Program-made: the position numbers and the translations under genes
Part shown: piece by piece, positions 11,877 to 23,127 of the stretch
Numbering within the stretch: position 1 is the stretch's first letter
Layout: the number at the start of each line of letters is the position of its first letter
Assembly: GCA_022702545.1 (NCBI GenBank)
Contig: JAHRBC010000004.1
Coordinates: forward strand, 1,240,001-1,304,000
Reading direction: 5' to 3'
Source: Phycomyces nitens
Lineage: Eukaryota > Mucoromycota > Mucoromycetes > Mucorales > Phycomycetaceae
DNA length: 64,000 bases
The notes under the pieces: generated by a model
Database searches by the model: none
Told to the model about the DNA's origin: nothing
Seen by the model: only the letters and a program-made list of their open reading frames with translations

Positions 11877-12560
11877 TATATTTATAATCCATGTATAAGG
11901 TAATTCTCGCAGACCCCATGTGCAATTGAATTAAAAGTGTGATTCTCACACATTTTGAATTATTTAATAATAAACTTTAATGCCCAATTGTATTAGGCCC
12001 GGTCAACCGTAAAATACCACGCTTTGTTCAGTTTTTTTTAATAAGCATCATTGGATATGTTCGCCAAAAATTCTCAAAAAATATTTGGACAAAACGTAAA
12101 AAATTGAACATGAAAAGTCTTGTTCAAATCATGCAAGAAAAAAAATATTTCTTTTTAATGGTTTTTGTTTGTATGAAGCTCTTTTGGCTCTAGCTTACTT
12201 GTAAGATTCTCTGTGAGACGAGAGAAAGAGAAAATTGCTACTTTTTTGTGGGTTATATAAGTTATATGATGCTTTTTCTTTCTTTCTAATGGGTTATCCA
12301 TGCAAAAACAAACTTTTGATAGGTTCCAATGTGTGAAAGATAGTAGTGAACTACTGTTTTTGCGCTCACAATTGGCAATGCTATCATACTATCATTGGCT
12401 AACCATGTCACTTTGCTTGAAATGATGTCGTATCACCATGATTTCATGGCACTCGAAAAAAAAACCCAAGACCTTCATCTCTCTCTGTGTATGTTTATTT
12501 CTTTCTTTCAAAACTTTACATTCTAAGGTGAATACCGTATTTTTATTTGAAGATGGACAT
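11877..12560. other. Intergenic DNA left of the fold-back transposon
   Basis: AT-rich sequence with a short hairpin at about 11936-11956 (GTGTGATTCTCACAC). It could include the 5' part of the transposon or the fused gene, but no frame is convincing before about 12540. Confidence 0.4.
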
Positions 12561-13769
12561 GGAAATGTCATTAATGAGAATGGCGGCCCTGAGCCCATGG
12601 AGTACATTGTAGATCAGAATGAGTTTTTTTGTTGAGACCATTGCCACACACACACTGATCAATAGAAAAATGCAGGTTCCAGCGAAGCTTCTTTGGCTTG
12701 TCCAATGCGAATAGAAAAGTCAAAAGATGATAACATTTATATGAAGGAGGCCAACGTAAAACGAGATTATATGCGTTATACCGTCCAGGATAAGGTTAGA
12801 TGTTTTCGACCTGAGAATTGAATAGTGTATGAGTGCATCAGCAGCAGCGAAGCAGTTGGGAATTCACATTCGAACTGCTCAGAGATGGGTCAGACCGTAT
12901 AATGTGCGCCCTGATAGTATTTTTGAGAGCTGTAAAAATGTAGGTCGTAAATGCATCTTAACCAAAGAGCATAGAGCAACTGTTATAAACTTCATTGATG
13001 ACAATCCCTCTGCTACTATTGTTGAAGTGACCGAGCATTTATTGAAGCGATTTCATGATCTTAAAGTCTCACGCAGCACTGTTTATAACTTTATGACAAG
13101 TGAATGCAACCTTTTGTTAAAAAAAAACAGATTTTCATTCTATCGAGAGAAACAGACCAGCAAAGATTGAGGAACGACATGATTGGGTTTGTAAGTGGGT
13201 CAATACAGACATGAACTTCCTGTCGAATTGCGTGCTTCTTTACGAATCTGCTTTTGATATAAACATGAAAAGTTCAAGAGCTTTGTCCAAAAAAAAAAGG
13301 CACCCGTGCCATTGTTACCAGGCCTACTACGAGAGCAAACACAACGTCTATATTAAGTTCTATCTCTACATCAAGTTTGATCACAATTGACGTAAAAAAA
13401 ATCAAGACCTGCCAAGAAGCGAAAGGCCGATGGATATATAAGCTCAGGGACTGCAGCATACCACTATATTAGTTTCTTAAAAACGACTCTTGATGAAATG
13501 GATAAACATCCACATATGAAAGGTCACTATATAATTATGAGGATATATCCACATTCTTTGATCAAACCATGTATGCTACAATCATTCAGACTATTGAAGG
13601 CAAATATGGCATCAAAAAATCCTCGATTCCCCATGGACACCATTACCATAATCCTCAATATCATTCAAGATGTTTCAACAGAAACCCCAAGTTGTGATAA
13701 ATGTATCGTGCAGCTCATTGATCTTGGTCTCCCTCCACAAGAAGCTAAGTTAGTCAAGTCCATCATTCA
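12561..13769 (+). pseudogene. IS630/Tc1-type transposase copy fused to a foreign fragment (arm 1)
   Basis: Arm 1 of a large inverted repeat. The frame at 12829-13170 starts MSASAAAKQLGIHIRTAQRW, a helix-turn-helix of the kind found in IS630/Tc1-like DDE transposases common in Mucoromycota. It is broken after NLLLKK. A shifted continuation shows the start of the DDE domain (VTRPTTRANTTSIL, then KATLDEM-like and HMKGHYIIM). There the expected Asp-Asn motif is replaced by an unrelated sequence (RIYPHSLIK...), so the catalytic core is truncated at a chimeric junction near 13540. Several stops and frameshifts make this copy inactive. Confidence 0.75.
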
Positions 13770-14481
13770 ATTAATGGGTAAATTGCCTTGCAACCCAGTT
13801 AGTGATGATACCAACGAATCTAAACTTGGATCTCAATCTATTGATCAATTTTTATGTGGTCTTTTTGATTATCTCGATCACGACATGTATTTAAGATGGA
13901 CGAACGAAATCACTTTGGAGGCCAAAAATCGACCTGAAATTTGCATCACCAGTCTCTACGGCAGTCGATTTTCAACTAACCATGGTTTCGGAGATATAAA
14001 GTCGGCAGCATATGACAGCAACTGACACGGTTTATTTTATTCACCGGTGTTTGTTGTATCGCTCATCGCAGTGAACTTCGAAGTAGTGATGTATCTGTAG
14101 AAATGCCCCGAAGTAGTTAAATAATCTCTTGATTTGTTCTTTATCAAAATTGTCTTTCTACCCGTATCTATTTTCTTGTCACTGAGTTGGACATTTATAC
14201 TACATAACCAACCCACCATGTGTCACAACAATTTTCTTTTATGCAGTGATCTTTTACGGGTGGCAACATTCTGTAAAGATGCATTGGATGCTCACAACAT
14301 GGAAGGTGTACTTGTCATTCAAGCGAATGGTCGAGTAATTTATTTTTATATCTTGCTGTTGTCGGTAAATGGAGTATACGTGTTTCACGATGATGGACTT
14401 GACGAAGCTGGCTTCTTGTGGGGGGAGATCAAGATCAATGATCTGCACGATACATTTATCACAACTTGGGGTTTCTGTTGA
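13498..14481 (+). pseudogene. Fragment of an uncharacterised Mucoromycota multicopy gene family
   Basis: From about 13545 the frame to 14025 gives a protein-like sequence including CDKCIVQLIDLGLPPQEAKL, FLCGLFDYLDHDMYLRWTN and ITSLYGSRFSTNHGFGDIK. After a gap with an intron-like acceptor (TTTTATGCAG near 14247) a further piece reads LLRVATFCKDALDAHNMEG and VFHDDG. I associate this pattern with a repetitive, uncharacterised protein family in Mucorales genomes; that association is from memory. The segment is single-copy between 13770 and 14391, the spacer of the fold-back structure, and is shared with arm 2 upstream of that. Confidence 0.5.
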
Positions 14482-15589
14482 AACATCTTGAATGATATTG
14501 AGGATTATGGTAATGGTGTCCATGGGGAATCGAGGATTTTTTGATGCCATATTTGCCTTCAATAGTCTGAATGATTGTAGCATACATGGTTTGATCAAAG
14601 AATGTGGATATATCCTCATAATTATATAGTGACCTTTCATATGTGGATGTTTATCCATTTCATCAAAAGTCGCTTTTAAGAAACTAATATAGTGGTCTGT
14701 TGCAGTCTCTGAGCTTATATATCCATCGGCCTTTCGCTTCTTGGCAGACCTTGGTTTTTTTACGTCAATTGTGATCAAACTTGAGTTAGAGATAGAACTC
14801 AATATAGACGTTGTGTTTGCTCTCGTAGTAGGCCTAGTAACAATAGCACGGGTGCCTTTTTTTTGGACCAAGCTCTTGAACATTTCATGCTTATATCAAA
14901 AACAGATTCGTCAAGAAGCACGCAATTCGTCAGGAAGCTCATGTCTGTATTGACCCACTTACAAACCTAATCATGTTGTTCCTCAATCTTTGCTGGACTG
15001 TTTCTCTCGATAGAATAAAAATCTGCTGTTTTCAACAAAAGGTTGCATTCACTTGTCATAAAGTTATAAACAGTGTTGCGTGAGAGTTTAAGATCATGAA
15101 ATCGCTTCAATAAATGCTCGGTCACTTCAACAACAGTAGCAGAGGGATTGGAATCAATGAAGTTTATAACAGTTGCTCTATGCTCTTTGGTTAAGATGCA
15201 TTTACGACCTACATTTTTACAGCTCTCAAAAATACTATCAGGGCGCACATTATACGGTCTGACCCATCTCTGAGCAGTTCGAATGTGAATTCCCAACTGC
15301 TTCGCTGCTGCTGATGCACTCATACACTATTCAATTCTCAGGTCGAAAACATCTAACCTTATACTGGACGGTATAACGCACATAATCTCGTTTTACGTTG
15401 GTCTCCTTCATATAAATGTTATCATTTTTTGACTTTTCTATTCGCATTGGACAAGCCAAAGAAGCTTCGCTGGAAGCTGCATTTTTCAATTGATCAGTGT
15501 GTGTGGCAATATTCTCAACAAAAAAAAACTCATTCTGATCTACAATGTACTCCATGGGCTCAGGGCCGTCATTCTCATCAATGACATTA
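14392..15589 (-). pseudogene. IS630/Tc1-type transposase copy fused to a foreign fragment (arm 2)
   Basis: Reverse-complement copy of arm 1, highly similar. The helix-turn-helix frame is at 14967-15323 (-). The second part, 14254-14883 (-), starts FKSLVQKKGTRAIVTRPTTR and carries the same chimeric junction after HMKGHYIIM. The N-terminal portion upstream of the MSASAAAKQ start (15331-15555, MEYIVDQNEFF) is also shared. Because both arms carry the same junction, the chimera arose before the inverted duplication. The outer end is cut by a MITE insertion. Confidence 0.75.
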
Positions 15590-15790
15590 GAGAAGGGGAT
15601 ATCTTACGAAAATTTATTATATATTTGTAAGAACGATTTAAACGTAGAATAGCATTAAATATCTCCGATAAATCATAAAATTACGAAAAAATCTATAGGA
15701 CTTTAAATATTAAGTGGTGCCTCATATTTAAAAGCCGGTTTAATCACAGACTCATAAAACTTATAAATTTTCATAAGATATCCCCTTCTC
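15590..15790. mobile_element. MITE, 201 bp, Tc1/mariner type with TA target duplication
   Basis: The ends are about 29-bp inverted repeats (GAGAAGGGGATATCTTA...) differing at one position. They are flanked by TA at 15588-15589 and 15791-15792. No coding capacity. Size, TIRs and TA duplication fit a Stowaway-like or Tc1/mariner-derived miniature element. It sits exactly at the outer boundary of arm 2 of the fold-back transposon. Confidence 0.8.
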
Positions 15791-15792
15791 TA

Positions 15793-17699
15793 TTTAACCC
15801 GATTTTCTGTTTCATCTTCTCAAGGAACTCCCTACCCTAACCACGAGCTACTTCGGGAAAGTCTTGAATTAAAGCTAATCACCCTATACCAATGTTTCTA
15901 AAAAAATAATACTTTTTTAAGGATATGTATAAAAACTAGAGGCTGGTCAGCCATTTATTCTTTTCCTTCTCGTCTCACCTCCAAATACATATTTGTAACG
16001 GTTTCTTATTACACAGACCGTGGCTGGACGCAGTACAGAAAAGAGCCATTCCTGGTACCAATAAAGATATTAAGGTGCAGATACAATTGAGCAATTTATA
16101 GATTATACTTTCCGAATTCATGCAACCTTTTGAATCTATTTATTACTTTATTCTATTGTGGTTAAGAACACAGGATACAAAAATATCAAGTCAACCAAAC
16201 AGGGTTCACTATTGTGTGTATTCTTATGAAAACTTGATAGCGTACTGCATATTATACCGTCTATTTCCTCCCACTAACAGATGCTCAAAACATACTCATT
16301 AAACATTCCTTCATTCAGAATCTACTGTAGTACCGCATTTACCGTGCATTATGGTTTTAAGGATTGAAAGATTAAACAAATATTACCATATTTTTGGATC
16401 AAGTTTATTGACCTAGAAACAATTTCAAAACCATACCAAAATCCATAAAAATGATCTCTGTAGATATTATTTGTATTTAATGGCTTTGATACGTATCTTT
16501 TTTAGACAAGGGATTGTTCGTATCAAAGTATCTTTATGATTTTTACATATTCAATATGTTACTCATCATCAGTGGCTAAATTACACAACTTTTACATCAT
16601 TAATTATTATCTTTCAAATGATTTAATTGTTTTTTGCTTCAATTAGAAATTAGTAATATGTAGAAATCAAGTAATCTATTTAGAATATTGGGCTAATACG
16701 ATTGTATTATATAGAGTAAACAAGCCAGGCAATATAAACAATCCTCACCCTTTTTTGTTTTAGAACCAACGAATTATTCCAAAAGACTTACCGAAACATC
16801 AAAAAGAACGGTTAGTTTCACTCTGAAACAGTTTATTAAACAACGGCTTTTGTAGACTTGGCATTTAGAGCGAGATATACTCCAAGAAACCTATGAAATG
16901 CTTTAATCAGTTAGCCCAGAGACTATCAGATTTCCTCTCTCTCTTTAGCACGCGAGTTTCAACTGATGAATATTACAAACATCCGGGAATACTATATTAG
17001 AACCTTTGTTAGAAACAAGGTCTAAAGTCACCCTAATATAAAAGCAATAAAAACATATCAGTTTTAATTATAAAGATGAATTTTTTACTCTAAATAACCT
17101 ACAATATACTCTATACTTTTTTGAATTTATGATATCTGAAAAAAAAAACTATAATATATTGCTTGGTAAAATCAAATTTGTTTTTAATGTTTGTGTTTAG
17201 AGTGTCATTCTCAACAATCAAACCAATCGGATCTAGATAAACACAATAGAACCGTTCGAATCTGCGCATGTAAAACATTGCATTAGCCTGTTTTTTAAGA
17301 TTCTCATTTGTAGATACCAATTGTCATCATGGGCAAGACTATATCGCTCCCATTGAACAATTTGGCTTGTTTTTACCCCATAAAAACACAAAAGAATCCT
17401 TTGATTTATGAATGGAACGTCTTTTAAAAAAGAACAAATCTACAAACACACACACATGAATTACCCCAGAAAACCTGATTCCTTTTTCTTTTCTCAGTTG
17501 TGTAATCCTCAGTCCATTTTCTTTATACAAACAGAACATCACATCTTCTAAGAGACAAAATTACATAGGGCAACAAGGATAAAGGAAAGGCTAACGAAAC
17601 AAGCCAACACTTGACCACTTCTCTTATCTTCTACTTGATATAAAGGCGTGTTCATTTGTTTGGGTTGCAAGATATTCGATTTTTTCTTTTCTTTTTTTT
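15793..17699. other. Intergenic DNA, no gene seen
   Basis: Nearly 2 kb of AT-rich sequence. Open frames are short and lack recognisable motifs. The part next to 17699 is the 3' flank of NDUFV2 and contains T-rich runs. I see nothing else that I can support. Confidence 0.45.
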
Positions 17700-18669
17700 T
17701 TACAAATCAGAACGGACACCAAAACCAGGGCCATAAGGCTCTTCGTTCAAGGTGGTGTACACACCAGGAGCGAACTCGCAAGTGTGACGACCAGACTGAG
17801 GACCGGGTGTGACTGGCTTTCCGGCTTGCAAATTCTCAACCAACTTCTTGGTGGTCTCGGGTGTAAGATCCTCCTAAAAAACGAAGATTCAGTTATATTT
17901 CTCTCTTTTATCCACTCCCAAAGGAAATCCCAACTTACATAATAATCATCGTTAATAGCCATGACGGGAGCGTTGACACAGGCTCCGGCACACTCAACCT
18001 CAACAAGGGTGAAAAGGCCATCCTCAGTAGTCTGACCGGGCTTGATCTTGAGCTCCTCAGTCAAGGTGTTCAAGATCTTTGTCGATCCACAGCCGCCCAA
18101 TTGACAAGGAGTGGTGGTGCAGACCTGAAGGAAGTACTTTCCGACGGGTTCTCTACGTCTCTGCATAAGGATACCTCGTTCTCTCTTTTTTTCTTTCTTT
18201 TTTGACCTGTGATAAGATTTTTGGGAAGCTTACCTGTTGTACATGGTGTAAAAGGTAGCGACCTCATAGACACGCATGGGAGGAACTTCAGTCAAACGGG
18301 CGACCTCATTCATGACTGAAAGAGAGGTGAAACCATGCTGTCTCTGGCCAAGATCCAAAAGGGGCATGATAGCACCCTTCTTGTACTGAGGAGGGTACTT
18401 TTTGAAGATCTCCTCTACCTTCTTCTTGTTCTCAGGAGTGAACTCAAAGGGAATTTTGGCGTTGTTCTTGGGTGTATCACGATGCTAGTGCGTAAAGATG
18501 AGTCGTCTAAATGATTCCCAGTTTTGCATGCCAAGGGCGGATAGTCTACCACAAACAGTGCGTCGGACATGACGGCAGAAGACGAATGGATAGTGCGTCT
18601 AGCCACGGGCTGTCTAGCCAAAGGAGAAGCCTTTGCAGCCAAGCGAACGATGGAACGAACGGCGTTCAT
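17700..18669 (-). CDS. NDUFV2: NADH:ubiquinone oxidoreductase 24-kDa subunit (complex I)
   Basis: Four exons on the minus strand: 18550-18669, 18234-18484, 17939-18152 and 17700-17873, coding for 252 aa, close to the usual length. The first ~35 residues ([14 protein letters not shown]..., basic, no acids) look like a mitochondrial presequence. The thioredoxin-like [2Fe-2S] domain has all four cysteine ligands, in CTTTPC and in [11 protein letters not shown]. The conserved [24 protein letters not shown] block ends exon 2. For the third exon I chose the acceptor at 18153-18154 because it gives YNREPVGKY, matching the family spacing; upstream AGs would add residues. The protein transfers electrons in the NADH-oxidising module of complex I on the matrix side. 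Confidence 0.95.
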
Positions 18670-19729
18670 TTTTTATAGAAAGAGAAGGGGGTGGTAAATG
18701 AGAACTAAAAAAAATGTAGGTGGCAGAGGAAAATGCGCACAAAACTTCTTTTTTAAATGGAGTTTAGTTGCGGATGCTTTCCTGAGGGAAGGGGCAGGTT
18801 AATTTGTTTACCTTGCAATTCGACTGATTGCACTAGACGTCAGCCTCACGTGACACAATTACACGTCACTTTACTTGTGACGCAGAGCTATTTGCACAAG
18901 ATGAATACTTCTCTAGCAAATGCCAATATAGAAGAGTGAAAATAGAAAGGTGAGTATACATCAATTACATCAGAAATCATATTTTATTTGCATTTTTACA
19001 AAATCAGTCAGAAAATTAAGCATTTATTAACATAAATTTATAATTTTTTTTACTAGAATATCACTAAATTACATGGATAGAGTCCTTAATACTTGGGACC
19101 AGATGATTGTTCCTTTTTTTATCTAAAATTGGTCTTGCTCCAAAAGATCTGTATAAAAAAAACGTATTCTGCCATTGATATTTTGGCGCTTAGGCTATTT
19201 AAATATATATTTTTTTACTTGATTGAAACACATAATTTGCACCTGTAATGTAACCAGAACTGGGTTATCAAGGAAATGAACTGGTAGATACCCTGAAAAT
19301 CCTAGAGTGCGGTGCTTGTATCTTATTTTGGATTTGGAATAGTTATTTTGTCAAATCAAGTAAGCAATAGATTGAAATATGTAATATAAATCCAATATAT
19401 TTTACAGAAAGTCTATGGCCCTTTAGGTTTTTGGTCAGTGGAATGAAATAGCAAGTCTATCACATCTTGAAGCTGTAGATCTCGAGACTCTTTTCACATC
19501 AATTTATAGGGTGGTATTAGAGATCATGATTAGGTTCAAACATTTTTTTTAGTTTGTTTCAATTTAATTTAAAGTTATTTAACAGCAATATTATATACTT
19601 TGATGTCTGTCAGTCGCAAAACAGGAAAAAAAAAAGCATTCTATACCTTTATACTTGATGGTTTGCTTTTATATTTTTCATGAACTCTACATATTTAATA
19701 ACTCTATATACTATCAGTATATATATATA
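18670..19729. other. Promoter side of NDUFV2 and AT-rich intergenic DNA
   Basis: The first ~250 bases form the NDUFV2 promoter, with a CACGTG cluster. The rest is AT-rich with short chance frames and ends in a TA run into which the adjacent Tc1/mariner element is inserted. Confidence 0.45.
18847..18852. promoter_or_regulatory. CACGTG E-box upstream of NDUFV2
   Basis: A CACGTG palindrome lies about 180 bases upstream of the NDUFV2 start, followed closely by ACACGTCAC and TTGTGACG. CACGTG is the site of bHLH factors such as Cbf1 in fungi. The role here is inference. Confidence 0.3.
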
Positions 19730-21081
19730 TATTGAGTGGGAGAAATTAAAGAAACATTTTATAGCCCGCAAAACTTCACAAAAAAAAACCTCGCATTCAT
19801 ACACCAAAAAAGATAGAAAAACTAACGTAATAAGTATAGATAATTCAGGTTGGAGACAAAAGAGCATTTTATTCCAAAATATATAATAATATTGGTTATC
19901 TATTAATATTTTGCTGGATTACCTTTGGCATCTATGACTGCCTGTCACCTTTTAGACATACTGGAAATTATGCTTTCCAAGTATTTCTTAGGAACAACCT
20001 TCGATTATCTCTCCAAATCATGCCTAACATGATATAGACTATACAAGTTATATCTTACGGACCCGATTATCTTTCCAAGATAATCCCAAAGGTGATCAAT
20101 TGGATTGAGATCAGTGATTTTGGCTGGCCATTCAGGCAAAAGTTTCAGCCTGTGCTGCTTCTTTCATATCATAGTCAGCTTGTTCACATAACAGCTGGAA
20201 TTTTTCTCTTGCAACTTGAAGCGTCTCCAACTAGATTTTTCCATAAATCTAGCAAAAGAGGGGATATATCCCTCTTCCAAGGCCTGAATATACTTAGAAG
20301 GAATCAATCTTATCTGGCACAAAATTTAAATCTCAGACACACTTGCCAAAGAAGCATCCCCAAACCATTACAGAACCTCTTCCAAACTTCATGGTTAGTG
20401 AAATTAAAGTGGAGAGAAGACCAGTGTTGCTGTACCAAAGAACTCTCCACTACCCACCACTTCCATGGAGCTTGAAACGTGATTCATGGGACCAAATGAT
20501 GGAGTTCCATTCTGTGATGCTCCAATGGAAATGAGCTTTTGCTTATTTTAAACGTTTTTTTTTCCTGATTTTATTTCGAGATCTTGGGCTTTTTAATTAA
20601 TTCCCTAGAGTTTATTCCTCGTTTATGAAGAAATCTGCGGAAAGTCTTGGCCGATGTAGGTGTGGTGGCAGACTTTCTCAGACCTGACATTGTTTGTGTT
20701 GGATCCTTAATGATCTCCCGAATAATCTCTCTTCCATCCCTCTCCGTAAGCTTCAGTGGTCTGCCTGGGTTCTTGACTCTTTCATGTGAGCCGGTTTCTC
20801 TGTAGTGCTTGAGTACTCTTGTTACAACAAGCTTGCTAACATTGAGCTTTCTGGCAATGTCACATTGCTTAGTGCCATTTACAATGTTCTCATGTACAAT
20901 GATGGCACGGGTAACATTGTCTGTTTTTTTCTTGCTTTTAGAGGAGATCTCAGGCAACAATTCAGTGTTGCTGTTTTGTTGATTCATTATAAATGTTGAT
21001 TTAAAAAGAAAGGCAAACTACTCCAAGTATAAAAGATTTATTGAGTTTTAAAAACGTTTATTTTAATTCTCCCACTCGGTG
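19730..21081 (-). mobile_element. Tc1/mariner transposon, 1.35 kb, with inverted ends
   Basis: The two ends are similar inverted repeats (left TGAGTGGGAGAAATTAAAG, right complement CGAGTGGGAGAATTAAAATA) beside TA dinucleotides. The length is typical of Tc1/mariner elements. The transposase is on the minus strand: an intact N-terminal helix-turn-helix region, then a decayed DDE domain in which LTMKFGRGSVMVWG can be read in a shifted frame. The element is therefore non-functional in this copy. Confidence 0.8.
20571..20987 (-). pseudogene. Tc1/mariner transposase N-terminal part (paired helix-turn-helix)
   Basis: 138 codons open. The sequence shows two helix-turn-helix motifs (NGTKQCDIARKLNVSKLVV and the GRPLKLTERDGREIIREI region) followed by RRFLHKRGINSRELIKKP, the usual link to the DDE domain. 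The frame stops at 20571, where the catalytic domain should begin; the rest of the gene continues only in broken frames to about 19900. Confidence 0.8.
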
Positions 21082-21089
21082 TATGTTAG

Positions 21090-21575
21090 AGATTAAACTC
21101 TCCAAGTACTCTTTTGGTATCTTCTTTCACTCTCGTTCAACTGAATGCTTAAAATGATAGGTACTAATCAATTTTTATTTGCTTGATCGTACTTGGTGCT
21201 TAAGGAAAGCCCAAGTATGCTCTATGGGGTCCAAGTCTGAATTTTTAGCTGACCAGTTGCCCATATGCTCAAGATAGTTTTTTTTTTATTTCTTTCAGGC
21301 CATCATCAAAGCCCTTGGATGACACTTGGAATTATATTTCTGAAGCTTGAATTTCCTCTAGCTTTGGTTTTTCTTAAAAGCTTTCAAGGACGGGCGGTAA
21401 GCTCTTTCCGAGGTACTGATGTGCTTCTTTGAATCAAAATCTCCTTTCATAAAATATAAATCTCTAACATCCTTTCCATAAATGTACCCTCAGACCATAA
21501 TGTCACCACCACCAAACTTCACGGTTGGTGAGATTACAAGACCTTTCTAGTGTACTAAAACTACCTTTTGAAAAA
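21090..21575 (-). pseudogene. Second Tc1/mariner remnant (DDE domain only)
   Basis: Minus-strand broken frames contain PTVKFGGGDIMV near 21500-21530 and a C-terminal DLDPIEHTWAFLKHQV near 21200-21240, the conserved DDE-domain landmarks of Tc1 elements. It begins next to the right end of the preceding element but differs in sequence, so it is another family or an older insertion. Confidence 0.65.
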
Positions 21576-22780
21576 AAAAGAAATAAATACGAATTCATGA
21601 ACTATCATTGATTTTCAGCTGCAATCTAATGAGATGAAATGTACTAAAATCAGAATAAACGGTAGGTCTTTTATTATAATCTTTACAATTGCTGGTCATC
21701 TCGCCGTAGTGTACTATATAACAATATATCTTACGGAGGGTCTCTCTTGGTTTCAAAGCAAAAAGCTTCTACTCACAGGAATAACCACGAGAAGGTGGAG
21801 ACCATATATTCCCGCCCCCCGGACCTCAAAATTGTAACTCTACCAAGTTCTCGCCAAAGTACAGCATCGCAGCAGCTTTGTCTTCGGGATATGTCACTGC
21901 TCAGTCTTCCAGCACTGTCAAGGGTCGGTCTTCAGCTAAGCTCAATATTGGTCCTTTAGCGCAGTTCAATGTAAGTCTTCTTTCTTTGTTCAATCCAAGT
22001 CTTCTGCGTCATTCAGTCCAAAGTCTTTTTGCCTTGCTTAATCTTTGCTTGCTTTCTTTGCCCAATTTCAATTTCTTTGTTCATTCAGTACTTGTCTTTT
22101 TACTTTGTTCGTGTTCATTGTCAAATTTTAACGGATTCCGTACATTCAATTTTTTTTAAATGGTCGATAATTTGGAAACCAAGCCTCACAAGCGCCCTAG
22201 AGGAAAGAACATCTACTCATATGCTTGCAACTCACCTTAAGACTATCTGGCCTACAGGCATAGTGTATGTCTTCCCTGATTCTTACCACATAGAAACATA
22301 TGACCTTGTACATTTTCTTCTCAAGGGCCCGTTTTATAGGACTATTCCAGAAGATGAAAATGTACTAAAGCCATATGCTTCTATATAGGGATCAGCAAAA
22401 GAGATACCTGATGCCTGTAGACCAGATAGCCAAAAGGGGAGTTGCAAACACATGAGTTGGTGTTCTTTCCTGGAGGACTCCTGTGGACCATCGTCTTTCA
22501 TTATATCATCTTTAACGTTTTGGACATCTAGAGAAAGATAATACATATATTAGTTCATGTTCTTCATCATAAATCACAAGAGATCAATAGGTACTTACAG
22601 TTCAAATTGTATAAAGGATGCTACCACCACTTTAACCACCGAAGGCGTCTTTCGAGAGATCTTCCTTCTTGCGGAGGGCGCCTTTTTTTAGCACTCCTCC
22701 TTTTTTTTTGATAGCTTGAAATTTACATTGCAATTCTTCTTTGAATTAAACTCATAATTGGATTTGTAAGGAACGGCATT
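21576..22780. other. Unassigned region with short frames and a degenerate repeat
   Basis: No gene is recognised. Bases 21940-22140 consist of imperfect units resembling TTCAATCCAAGTCTTC. A plus-strand frame around 22170-22388 has protein-like composition (LATHLKTIWPTGIVYVFPDS), but no family or start can be supported. Confidence 0.35.
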
Positions 22781-22789
22781 GATTTTGTC

Positions 22790-23066
22790 GTCAAACTCGG
22801 GAAGTAAACTTGGAATCAAACTCGGAAATCCAACTTGGTACTGAACTCGACTTCGAACTTGGCATTGAACTCAGAAATCCGACTCGACATTGAACTTTGC
22901 TTACAGACCAGACACTGAACTGTGCTTTGCAATACACTAATATTGCTATATACCTTGCCTTGAGCCATACATTGGACTTTACAGCAAACATAGCACTGGA
23001 CTTTGCATTAAGCTTTGCATTGGACTTGGTGTTGAACTTGGCAGATATACAATTGGTTGGATCAGT
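22790..23066 (-). repeat. Degenerate 12-15 bp minisatellite, readable as a repeat protein
   Basis: Units resembling GAACTTGGCATT or TTGGACTTTGCA recur with heavy drift. On the minus strand one frame is open and reads SAKFNTKSNAKLNAKSS and related repeats, directly downstream of a splice-acceptor-like TTATTACAG. The complementary pattern at 21940-22140 has the same unit in the opposite orientation. Whether it is translated is unknown. Confidence 0.4.
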
Positions 23067-23127
23067 CGCCTGTAATAATATTGATGGTGAGCATTCATAC
23101 TTTTTCTAGTCAAGATTTTAACCTTAC

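Noticed and set aside
14037..14219. Minus-strand frame in the fold-back spacer
   Set aside because: Antisense to the intron-like part of the foreign gene fragment; no motif.
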